Assembly: GCF_020404405.1 (NCBI RefSeq) | Contig: NZ_JAIZDA010000013.1 | Coordinates: forward strand, 57,022 to 121,021 | DNA: 64,000 nt | Source of the DNA: Novosphingobium sp. FKTRR1 | GTDB lineage: Bacteria > Pseudomonadota > Alphaproteobacteria > Sphingomonadales > Sphingomonadaceae | Direction of reading: 5' to 3' | Shown: piece after piece, positions 57,264-64,000 of the stretch | Layout: each line of letters starts with the position of its first letter | How positions within the stretch are numbered: position 1 is the stretch's first letter | Notes under the pieces: generated by a model | What the model saw: only the letters and a program-made list of their open reading frames with translations | Database searches by the model: none | Told to the model about the DNA's origin: nothing | Program-made: the position numbers and the translations under genes

Positions 57264-57782
57264 CTATGAGTCCGCATCGGCGGAGGAAGTGCCCGTTTCG
57301 ACGGCAGTTTCGCCAAGCCGCATGAGCGCCGAACCATCGACACGCATGATCGTCCATTCGTCCATGAACTGCGCGCCAAGCGACTTGTAGAAGCCGATGG
57401 CCGGTTCGTTCCAGTCGAGCACCGACCATTCCAACCGCGCACAATCGCGTTCGACCGCCAGCGCCGCCAGATGCTGCAACAGCGCCTTGCCCAGCCCCGA
57501 CCCGCGCGCTTCGGGCTGGACGAACAGATCTTCCAGATAGATCCCGGGGCGGCCTTCAAAGGTCGAAAAGTTGTGAAAGAACAAGGCAAAGCCTCGTGCC
57601 ACGCCATCGATCTCGCCGATCACGACTTCGGCATAGGGGCGCGGGCCGAACAGCTTTTGCCCCAGCACCGCCTCGTCAAAGCGGACCGCGTCGGCCAGTT
57701 TCTCATACTCGGCCAGCGCGCGGATCAGGTTGGCGACCAGCGGCAGGTCGGCAGCGGAGGCGGGGCGGATGGAGATGGTCAT
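57264..57782 (-). CDS. GNAT family N-acetyltransferase
   Basis: A 172-residue GNAT protein. TISIRPASAADLPLVANLIRAL at the start; acetyl-CoA loop VQPEARGSGLGKALLQHLA near residue 90; SVLDWNEPAIGFYKSLGAQ near 118. It resembles diamine/spermidine-type or aminoglycoside-type acetyltransferases; the substrate is unassigned. It shares an ATGA overlap with the upstream EamA gene. Confidence 0.88.
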   Translation of the reverse strand: MTISIRPASAADLPLVANLIRALAEYEKLADAVRFDEAVLGQKLFGPRPYAEVVIGEIDGVARGFALFFHNFSTFEGRPGIYLEDLFVQPEARGSGLGKALLQHLAALAVERDCARLEWSVLDWNEPAIGFYKSLGAQFMDEWTIMRVDGSALMRLGETAVETGTSSADADS

Positions 57783-58675
57783 CGGGCAAACCTTTCGCGC
57801 AGATGTGGCCAGGTGATGCCGAGCGCGAGGCCCGCCATCACCAGCGTGAATGCCGCCAGCTTCCACGGCTGCAACGGCTCGCCCAGCACCAGCGCCGATG
57901 CGCCGAGGCCGAACACCGGGACCAGCAGCGCCAGCGGCGCCACTTGCGCAGCCGGATGGCGGTGCAGCAACCAGCCCCACGCGGCATAGCCGAACATCGT
58001 GTTGCCCACCGCCTGCCACGCCACCGCGCCCCAGGTCCAGCCATCGGCGGCGCGGATGCCGCCCCACACCGCAGCCGGCCCATCGAGCAGCAGCGCGAAC
58101 AAGGCCAGCGGCGGCACCGCGAACAGCGCCGACCACACGACATAGGCCAGCATGTTGACCGACCCTGCCTTGCGCGCGACCATGTTGCCTAGCGACCAGC
58201 TCAGCGCCGCGACCAGCACCAGCCCCAGGCCGAGCGGCGTCGCGGTGCCGTCGGTATGCAGCACGATCACCGCAAGCCCCGCCGTCGCCAGCAGCAGCGC
58301 GACGATCTGGAACGGGGCGATCCGCTCACCGGTCAGCCGCATCGACAGGCCAATCGTGAAGAACACTTGCGTCTGCACCACCAGACTGGCGAGGCCGGGG
58401 GTGATGTCATGACGCATCGCGGTGAACAGCACACCGAACTGGCCCGCGCCGATCAGCAGGCCATAGGCGGCCAGATTGCGCCAGGGCACTTGCGGACGCG
58501 GCAAGACCAGCGCCAGCGGCAGGAACACGATGACAAAGCGCAAGGTCGCCAGCGTCAGCGGCGTCAGATGCGCCAGCGCCAGCTTGATGACGACGAAGTT
58601 GGTCCCCCACACCGCCATGATGGCAATGGCCAGCAACAGGTGGAGCGGGGGGAGCGCGTGGCGGGAATGACTCAA
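57779..58675 (-). CDS. EamA family transporter
   Basis: A 298-residue, ten-helix DMT permease. N-terminal AIAIMAVWGTNFVVIKLALAHLTPLTLATLRF is typical of EamA/RhaT-like proteins; the second repeat has GPAAVWGGIRAADGWTWGAVAWQAVGNTMFGYAAWGWLL. The start is a TTG at 58675, with a GGA box 7 bases upstream; no ATG fits well. Its stop overlaps the GNAT start by 4 bases. Confidence 0.85.
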   Translation of the reverse strand: MSHSRHALPPLHLLLAIAIMAVWGTNFVVIKLALAHLTPLTLATLRFVIVFLPLALVLPRPQVPWRNLAAYGLLIGAGQFGVLFTAMRHDITPGLASLVVQTQVFFTIGLSMRLTGERIAPFQIVALLLATAGLAVIVLHTDGTATPLGLGLVLVAALSWSLGNMVARKAGSVNMLAYVVWSALFAVPPLALFALLLDGPAAVWGGIRAADGWTWGAVAWQAVGNTMFGYAAWGWLLHRHPAAQVAPLALLVPVFGLGASALVLGEPLQPWKLAAFTLVMAGLALGITWPHLRERFAR

Positions 58676-58714
58676 TTGCTTGTCCAGGATGGCGTTTCGA
58701 AGGGACTCGAAACT

Positions 58715-59722
58715 CTACATCGCTGCGTGGCGGGCAATTGTGGCAGCATCAAGCCGCAGAAACCGCGCGGCGTTGTTATAGAATATGTCGCGCTTCTGCT
58801 CGGCTGTCAGGAAGTCGGCGCTGTCGATTGCCTCGATCGCCTTGCCGATGGCTTCCGGCCAGACCATCTGGTCGGACCCGAACATGACCCGCTTGCCGAA
58901 ACCGGCGTCGATGAGCGCCTTCAGATAGGCGTGGAATGCGGCGCGCGGCTGGGTCCAGTCGATAACCCCCAGATCGACATAGACTTGCGGATGGCTGTAA
59001 AGCAGCGCCAACGTGTCGTCGCGCATCGGAAAGCCCGCGTGCATCACGTTGATGCGCAATCTGGGGTGGCGCAGCAGCACCTCTTCCAGCAGCAGTGGAC
59101 TCGACAACCGGGCGCGATAACCCGACCCGGGCAAGTATCCCACGCCCGGCGGGCCGGGGCCCATGTGGATGGAAACGGGCAGGTCTTCCTTTTCGGCCAT
59201 GGCCCAGATCCGTTCGACCCGGGGATCGTCGGGGCCGATGCCATCGTATTGCAGGCCCAGTTCACCGATGGCGACCACATCGCGGCTGACATGGAGGGCA
59301 GCGAATTCCTGCTCCATGCCATCTTTCACCGGCATGTCCGGGATCAGGCTGGGCATCATCCGGGCCGGTGCGGCTGCGCGCCAGTGATCGACGAGCCGCT
59401 TTGGCCCCGAAACCAGCCCGATGACATTGTACTTTTCCATCTGCGCGATGGAACGGGTCATGACTTCGTCGTCGGTCTTCGGCGAGACGATGGGATCGCG
59501 GCATTCCTTGCCCGCAAACAGCGCGGCAAAGTTCTCGACAGCCGGGTGTGCGGGATCCCACGTCGGCATCGCGATGGGCGAACACAGCGAAAGCGGCGGC
59601 GGCCCCTGCTCATCGGCAGCAAGCGCATGAAGGTGCATGTCGAGGATCGCCGGCCTTGCCCACGTGGAGGGCGAAAGCAGTAGCACAGCCATGGCAAGCG
59701 CGACGGCTGTGCGGCGCGGCAT
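58715..59722 (-). CDS. Exported amidohydrolase-fold protein
   Basis: A 335-residue TIM-barrel amidohydrolase-2-type protein with a signal peptide (VALAMAVLLLSPSTWA, about residues 7-22). Metal-binding motifs: DMHLHALA near residue 28, SIHMGPGP near 185, MHAGFP near 220, and FGSDQMVWP near 288. Family members decarboxylate or hydrolyse cyclic compounds. It starts immediately after the ispG stop, so both are in one transcript, but no functional link is known. Substrate unknown. Confidence 0.85.
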   Translation of the reverse strand: MPRRTAVALAMAVLLLSPSTWARPAILDMHLHALAADEQGPPPLSLCSPIAMPTWDPAHPAVENFAALFAGKECRDPIVSPKTDDEVMTRSIAQMEKYNVIGLVSGPKRLVDHWRAAAPARMMPSLIPDMPVKDGMEQEFAALHVSRDVVAIGELGLQYDGIGPDDPRVERIWAMAEKEDLPVSIHMGPGPPGVGYLPGSGYRARLSSPLLLEEVLLRHPRLRINVMHAGFPMRDDTLALLYSHPQVYVDLGVIDWTQPRAAFHAYLKALIDAGFGKRVMFGSDQMVWPEAIGKAIEAIDSADFLTAEQKRDIFYNNAARFLRLDAATIARHAAM

Positions 59723-60856
59723 TTATCCGACCACCTCGGCCTTGCCCGCGTCGGTGCTGTCGGCTTCAAGCTCGGCTGCCTTGGCTTCGACCAGCGCGAC
59801 GATGTGTTCGAGCATGTCCTCGCTCTGCACGGTGTGGTCGGTCACGCCCGACAGATAGACCATGTGCTTGCCGTTGCCGCCGCCGGTCAGACCGATGTCG
59901 GTTTCGCGCGCTTCGCCGGGGCCGTTGACCACGCAGCCCAGCACCGAGAGCGAGAGCGGCGTCTTGATGTGCGACAGGCGCTTTTCCAGCGCTTCGACGG
60001 TGCGGATCACATCAAAACCCTGCCGCGCGCAGCTGGGGCACGAGACGACGCGCACGCCACGGGTGCGCAGGCCAAGGCTTTTGAGGATCTCGAAGCCAAC
60101 GCGCACTTCTTCCTCGGGCTCTGCCGACAGGGACACGCGCAAGGTATCGCCGATCCCGGCCCACAGCAGGTTGCCGATGCCGATCGAGGACTTCACTGTG
60201 CCGCCGATCAATCCGCCCGCTTCGGTGATGCCCAGATGCAGCGGGCAGTCGACCGCTTCGGCAAGGCCCATGTAGGCGGCCACGGCGAGGAACACGTCGG
60301 AGGCCTTCACCGCCACCTTGAATTCGTGGAAATCGTGATCCTGCAGCAGCTTGATGTGGTCGAGCGCGGATTCGACCAGCGCTTCGGGGCAAGGCTCGCC
60401 GTACTTTTCGAGCAAGTCGCGCTCAAGACTGCCGGCGTTCACGCCGATGCGGATGGCGCAACCGTTGGCCTTGGCCGCGCGGACCACTTCGGCCACGCGT
60501 TCGCTGCTACCGATGTTGCCGGGATTGATGCGCAGGCACGCCGCGCCCGCGTCAGCCGCTTCAAGCGCGCGCTTGTAGTGGAAATGGATGTCCGCGATCA
60601 GCGGCACCCGCGCCGCCTTGGCGATCTTGCGGAACGCGGTGGTGCTTTCCACGTCGGGGCAGGAAACGCGGATCAGGTCGGCGCCCGCATCCTCGCATCG
60701 CCGAATCTGGTCGATCGTCGCCACTGCGTCGGACGTGGGGGTGTTGGTCATGGTCTGCACGGTAATCGGCGCATCGCCACCGACAGGAACCGCGCCGACC
60801 ATGATCTGGCGGCTTTTGCGACGCGCGATATCGCGCCATGGACGTACCGAGGACAT
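59723..60856 (-). CDS. ispG: 4-Hydroxy-3-methylbut-2-enyl diphosphate synthase (flavodoxin)
   Basis: The iron-sulfur enzyme of the MEP isoprenoid pathway. A 377-residue protein: TIM barrel in the N-terminal part ([19 protein letters not shown], then RVSCPDVES), and the C-terminal 4Fe-4S domain with [13 protein letters not shown] near 265 and [10 protein letters not shown] near 308. Length matches bacterial IspG without insertion. Amidohydrolase gene follows directly. Confidence 0.97.
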   Translation of the reverse strand: MSSVRPWRDIARRKSRQIMVGAVPVGGDAPITVQTMTNTPTSDAVATIDQIRRCEDAGADLIRVSCPDVESTTAFRKIAKAARVPLIADIHFHYKRALEAADAGAACLRINPGNIGSSERVAEVVRAAKANGCAIRIGVNAGSLERDLLEKYGEPCPEALVESALDHIKLLQDHDFHEFKVAVKASDVFLAVAAYMGLAEAVDCPLHLGITEAGGLIGGTVKSSIGIGNLLWAGIGDTLRVSLSAEPEEEVRVGFEILKSLGLRTRGVRVVSCPSCARQGFDVIRTVEALEKRLSHIKTPLSLSVLGCVVNGPGEARETDIGLTGGGNGKHMVYLSGVTDHTVQSEDMLEHIVALVEAKAAELEADSTDAGKAEVVG

Positions 60857-60930
60857 GGGACGTGCCTATACCCGAGCCGGGTGGATCGGGGAAGCGTCCT
60901 GTGGGGGCTGTCACCGCATCGTCGGGCCGA

Positions 60931-61458
60931 TCACAGTTCGACCGCGAACAGGCACTCAGGGTCGCAATGGTCGCCCACCCAGAATTCGATGTCGGCCACT
61001 TTGGCCAGGCCATAGCGGGCATAGAAGCGCTGCGCCTGCGGGTTGTCGGCATAGACCGACAGTTCCAGCCAGTCGGCGCCGTGGGCGCGGGCCTGCGCCA
61101 GCGTCCAGTCCATCAACCGCGCGCCCGCGCCGCGCCCGATCAGGTCGGGGTCGGTGTAAAGCTGCTTGAGTTCGAACGGGCGCTGTGCCGGGGTGTGGCG
61201 CGGCAAAGTGCTTTGCCGCAGCACTTTGGCATAAGACACGATCTGGCCGTCCACTTCGACCACCGCGCACAGCAGGCCGGGATCGGCGAGTTCGGCGGCC
61301 ACCTTCTGCGCCGTATGGGTTTCCCGCAAGAAGCGCTCGAGGTTTTCGGCGCTGTAAAGATGGCCGAACCGGGCGATGAAGCCGCGCGTGCCGATATCGG
61401 CGATGACGGGGGCGTCGGCGGGCGTGGCGTCGCGAAGGACGGAGGAGTGCAGGGTCAT
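60931..61458 (-). CDS. GNAT family N-acetyltransferase
   Basis: A 175-residue GNAT protein: DATPADAPVIADIGTRGFIARFGHLYSAENLERFL near the start, ELKQLYTDPDLIGRGAGARLMDWTL near residue 100, and VYADNPQAQRFYARYGLAKV near 135. Resembles a PhnO/Eis-like or spermidine-type acetyltransferase in layout only. Substrate unknown. Confidence 0.87.
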   Translation of the reverse strand: MTLHSSVLRDATPADAPVIADIGTRGFIARFGHLYSAENLERFLRETHTAQKVAAELADPGLLCAVVEVDGQIVSYAKVLRQSTLPRHTPAQRPFELKQLYTDPDLIGRGAGARLMDWTLAQARAHGADWLELSVYADNPQAQRFYARYGLAKVADIEFWVGDHCDPECLFAVEL

Positions 61459-61514
61459 GTCCCCCGCACTCCTAGTGTCCGGTCATGCGGCGGGCAATAG
61501 CCCGGCCATCGGGC

Positions 61515-61940
61515 TCAATCGGCCGCGGCGACCTTTGGCGGCTTGGTATAAGGCACGAACTTGTCGAGGCCGACAAAGCCGCGCCAGAAGCCGCCGTTGC
61601 GCTCGACAAGCTGGATCGTATCGATGCTGCACAATTGCGAGCCGGTGAGCTTGGTCACCAGAATGTCGTCATCGTCGAGCGATTCGGCTCCGACCTTGGG
61701 ACGTTGCACATAAAGCGTGCGCCCCGAATCATAGACGATCGCGGTCTTGTCGATGACGCGCGATGACGACATCATCGGCGTATAGATGCAATCGACCGGC
61801 TTTCCGGCGACGCGGCCGTCCAGCAGCTTGGCCAGTTCCTGTTCGCCGGTCAGCTTGGGCTTGGCCTGCGCCAGCCCGCCGCCCAGAACGATCGCGCCTG
61901 CCGCCATTGCGACGGCGAATGTACGCAGCATCTTCGCCAT
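61515..61940 (-). CDS. Small exported protein, unknown
   Basis: A 141-residue protein with a signal peptide (MLRTFAVAMAAGAIVLGGGLAQA, cleavage after about residue 26). Mature part: LTGEQELAKLLDGRVAGKPVDCIYTPMM, then SRVIDKTAIVYDSGRTLYVQRPK, and QLCSIDTIQLVERNGGFWRGFVGLDKFVPY. Two cysteines may form a disulfide. Seen widely in sphingomonads. The ATG at 61940 is chosen because the signal peptide fits. Confidence 0.75.
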   Translation of the reverse strand: MAKMLRTFAVAMAAGAIVLGGGLAQAKPKLTGEQELAKLLDGRVAGKPVDCIYTPMMSSSRVIDKTAIVYDSGRTLYVQRPKVGAESLDDDDILVTKLTGSQLCSIDTIQLVERNGGFWRGFVGLDKFVPYTKPPKVAAAD

Positions 61941-62061
61941 GACTTGAGTCCTTCCCGTGAATGGGTCCGTGATTCGGTTCCCCGTTATTGCACCGGTTGT
62001 GGTGAACCGGCGCTGACCGGACAACGCGCCGCCCCCCGATTCCCTTCGCCGGATGGCCAGC

Positions 62062-63504
62062 TCAGGCCGTGCCACCCACCGTCAGCCCTTCGATCAGCAA
62101 GGTTGGCTGGCCGACGCCTGCCGGCACGCTCTGCCCGCCCTTGCCGCACACGCCGACGCCCTCGTCGATGGCCATATCGTTGCCGATGCCGACCACGCGG
62201 GTCAGCACGCTGGGGCCATCGCCGATCAGCGTCGCGCCCTTGATCGGCGCGCCCAGCTTGCCGTTCTCGACGCGGTAGGCCTCGGTGCAACTGAACACGA
62301 ACTTGCCGCTGGTGATGTCCACCTGACCGCCGCCGAACGACTTGGCGAAGATGCCGTTCTTGACCCGCGACAGCAGTTCGGCCGGATCATCGTTGCCGCC
62401 GCGCATGAAGGTGTTGGTCATCCGTGGCATCGGCGCATGGGCATAGGACTCGCGCCGACCGTTGCCGGTCGGCTCCACCCCCATCAGCCGCGCGTTGAGC
62501 CGGTCCTGGATATAGCCCTTGAGGATGCCATCCTCGATCAGCACGTTTTCCTGCGTCGGCGTGCCTTCGTCGTCGATCGACAGCGAACCGCGCCGCCCGC
62601 CGCCGCGCTCGTTGAGCAAAGTGCCATCGTCGATCACGGTCACGCCCGGTGCCGCCACGCGCTGTCCGATGCGCCCCGAAAAGGCGCTGGTGCCCTTGCG
62701 GTTGAAGTCGCCTTCGAGGCCGTGGCCAACCGCTTCGTGCAGCAGCACGCCGGGCCAGCCGGGGCCGAGCAGCACGGTGAACTCGCCCGCCGGGGCCGCC
62801 ACCGATTCAAGATTGGTCAGCGCCTGCGCCAGCGCCTGATCGATCGCGCGGTTCCACGTTTCGGGGGCAAACAGATCGTCATACAGCCGCCGCCCGCCGA
62901 TGCCGAAGCTGCCGGTTTCGCGCCGTCCGTCCTGTTCGGCCACGATCGACACGTTGAGCCGTACCAGTGGGCGCACATCATGCCCGACGAAGCCGTCGGC
63001 GCGCACGATCTCTACGACCGACCAGCTTGCCGCCAGCGAGGCCGAGACTTGCGCCACGCGCGGATCGCGGGCGCGGGCAGCGGCGTCGATTTGTTCGAGC
63101 AGGCGGACCTTGGCCTCGAACGGCACCGCATCGAGCGGCGAAGCTTCGGTATAGAGGTGGCGGTTGCTGTTGCGCGGGGGCGGCGCCGGGCTGCCCTTGG
63201 CCGGATCGAGCAGCTTGAGCGTTTCGGCAGCGCGCGCAATGGCGGCCGACGAAATCTCGTTGGCATGCGCAAAGCCGGTCATTTCGCCCGAAACGCCGCG
63301 CAGGCCGAACCCGGCATCGCGCGAATAATCGGCGGTTTTCAGCCGCCCATCATCGAAGCCGAAGCTCTCGCTGGCGATGAATTGCAAGTACAACTCGCCG
63401 TCGTCGCACGCCGCCAGCGCGTTGCGCGTCAGCCGCAATGCCTCGTCAGGGGAAAGCGCACCAGCGCGGTAAAGGAGCGAGCGGGGGTCAGCGGTTTGCG
63501 TCAT
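62062..63504 (-). CDS. tldD: Metalloprotease TldD
   Basis: A 480-residue protein of the TldD/PmbA zinc-protease family, involved with TldE in cutting modified or unfolded peptides, and in antitoxin turnover in E. coli. The HEXXXH motif GVLLHEAVGHGLEGDF lies near residue 252; SVLTRVVGIGNDMAIDEGVGVCGKGGQSV is C-terminal, and the C-terminal IEGLTVGG is family-typical. ATG at 63504. No tldE in the window. Confidence 0.95.
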   Translation of the reverse strand: MTQTADPRSLLYRAGALSPDEALRLTRNALAACDDGELYLQFIASESFGFDDGRLKTADYSRDAGFGLRGVSGEMTGFAHANEISSAAIARAAETLKLLDPAKGSPAPPPRNSNRHLYTEASPLDAVPFEAKVRLLEQIDAAARARDPRVAQVSASLAASWSVVEIVRADGFVGHDVRPLVRLNVSIVAEQDGRRETGSFGIGGRRLYDDLFAPETWNRAIDQALAQALTNLESVAAPAGEFTVLLGPGWPGVLLHEAVGHGLEGDFNRKGTSAFSGRIGQRVAAPGVTVIDDGTLLNERGGGRRGSLSIDDEGTPTQENVLIEDGILKGYIQDRLNARLMGVEPTGNGRRESYAHAPMPRMTNTFMRGGNDDPAELLSRVKNGIFAKSFGGGQVDITSGKFVFSCTEAYRVENGKLGAPIKGATLIGDGPSVLTRVVGIGNDMAIDEGVGVCGKGGQSVPAGVGQPTLLIEGLTVGGTA

Positions 63505-63589
63505 CGCGCCTGATATAGGCACCCAAGCACCCGGGGGGAAGGCAAGGTTGACTGATTTCCGAAAGTCTATCGTAATCGGGCTTCATTGG

Positions 63590-63952
63590 TCAGCCCCAGT
63601 TTTGAAATTCGAGGATGTTCTGCGAAACCGGCTGCAGGTTGATGGCCTCACTTTCGCCATACTGCACCTCAAAAACATGCCCATATCGGTCCGGGCCGAC
63701 AACCCAGAGCAATTCAGCCCGGTTTTTGCGTAGAGACGCAACTTTCTTGAAAGCGTTACGTGCTTTACCGGAGCTTGGTAGCAAAGCATCTGGAGCAGCC
63801 GCGAACCCGCTCATCAATTTGATCAATTCATCTACTTCGCTTCGAGCCTTCTTGACCTCCCCTGCGACTATAAGAGCCCGAGCGAAAAGTGGTTGAGCGA
63901 TATCAGTAGGTTGTGATTCAGCGTCGTTGTCGAGACGATGGAGGAAGCACAT
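63590..63952 (-). CDS. Lower-GC hypothetical protein at the right edge
   Basis: A frame of 120 residues from the ATG at 63952; it stays open upstream to the edge at 64000, so the true protein may be longer and cut. The sequence (FARALIVAGEVKKARSEVDELIKLM, then RYGHVFEVQYGESEAINLQ) suggests a coiled-coil helix followed by a beta-rich C-terminal part. Base composition is lower in G/C than tldD. No family recognised. It could be an accessory gene. Confidence 0.5.
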   Translation of the reverse strand: MCFLHRLDNDAESQPTDIAQPLFARALIVAGEVKKARSEVDELIKLMSGFAAAPDALLPSSGKARNAFKKVASLRKNRAELLWVVGPDRYGHVFEVQYGESEAINLQPVSQNILEFQNWG

Positions 63953-64000
63953 GCCCTGGACTGATACCGCTCGCCGCAAGCATATGCGGGAAGGTGCGGG

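Overview
The window is GC-rich, densely coded chromosomal DNA from an alphaproteobacterium, most likely Sphingomonadales (Novosphingobium, Sphingobium or a close relative). Signs of this are the argD-argF-hslO run, a GapR/DUF2312 protein, a DUF3576 lipoprotein, an ispG with its Fe-S cysteines, several DUF families typical of sphingomonads, a P450 beside a CoA ligase, and intergenic G/C-rich palindromes. Nothing looks like a plasmid, prophage, IS element or CRISPR array. There is one tRNA (Gln-CTG).

Layout. 1-3.2 kb: minus-strand MFS transporter (cut by the window edge), queC and two exported proteins. 3.26-3.53 kb: an unusual nested inverted-repeat element. 3.5-6.6 kb: argD-argF-hslO. 6.8-7.7 kb: a double cold-shock protein with a glycine-rich N-terminus. 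8-10.7 kb: a plus-strand run of TerC, a phosphatase/sulfurtransferase-like protein, a small membrane protein and a sterol desaturase. 10.7-13.1 kb: wecB-wecC (UDP-ManNAcA synthesis). 13.3-19.3 kb: agmatine deiminase, an M28 peptidase, a lower-GC membrane protein and a second desaturase. 19.4-22.7 kb: glnE and bcp. 22.8-23.5 kb: a lower-GC TIR-domain protein. 23.7-29.2 kb: DUF455, an M23 peptidase, a CoA ligase, a P450 and a GFA protein. 29.26-29.75 kb: a stretch with its own promoter and terminator that looks like a structured non-coding RNA. 30-34.9 kb: divergent galU/murA, a glycine-zipper protein, a ribbon-helix-helix protein, phaB and a barrel-like exported protein. 35.4-40 kb: DUF3576 lipoprotein, leuS-lptE-holA. 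40.5-43.4 kb: ppx-rlmE, gapR and a GNAT enzyme. 44.3-49.5 kb: yebC and the ruv cluster, which holds two small membrane-protein genes and a foreign-looking AAA ATPase between ruvA and ruvB. 49.7-57.2 kb: a repetitive PEP-CTERM protein, acnA, a DMT exporter and two convergent L,D-transpeptidases. 57.3-63.5 kb: minus-strand GNAT/EamA, amidohydrolase/ispG, another GNAT, a small exported protein and tldD. A lower-GC gene lies at the right edge.

Most of the window is housekeeping: arginine, isoprenoid and queuosine synthesis, the TCA cycle, envelope precursors, translation and recombination. The stretches that look acquired or unexplained are the nested palindrome at 3.3 kb, the RipA-like membrane protein, the TIR protein, the putative RNA at 29.3 kb, and the AAA ATPase inside the ruv operon. 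Base-composition statements are by eye, not computed.
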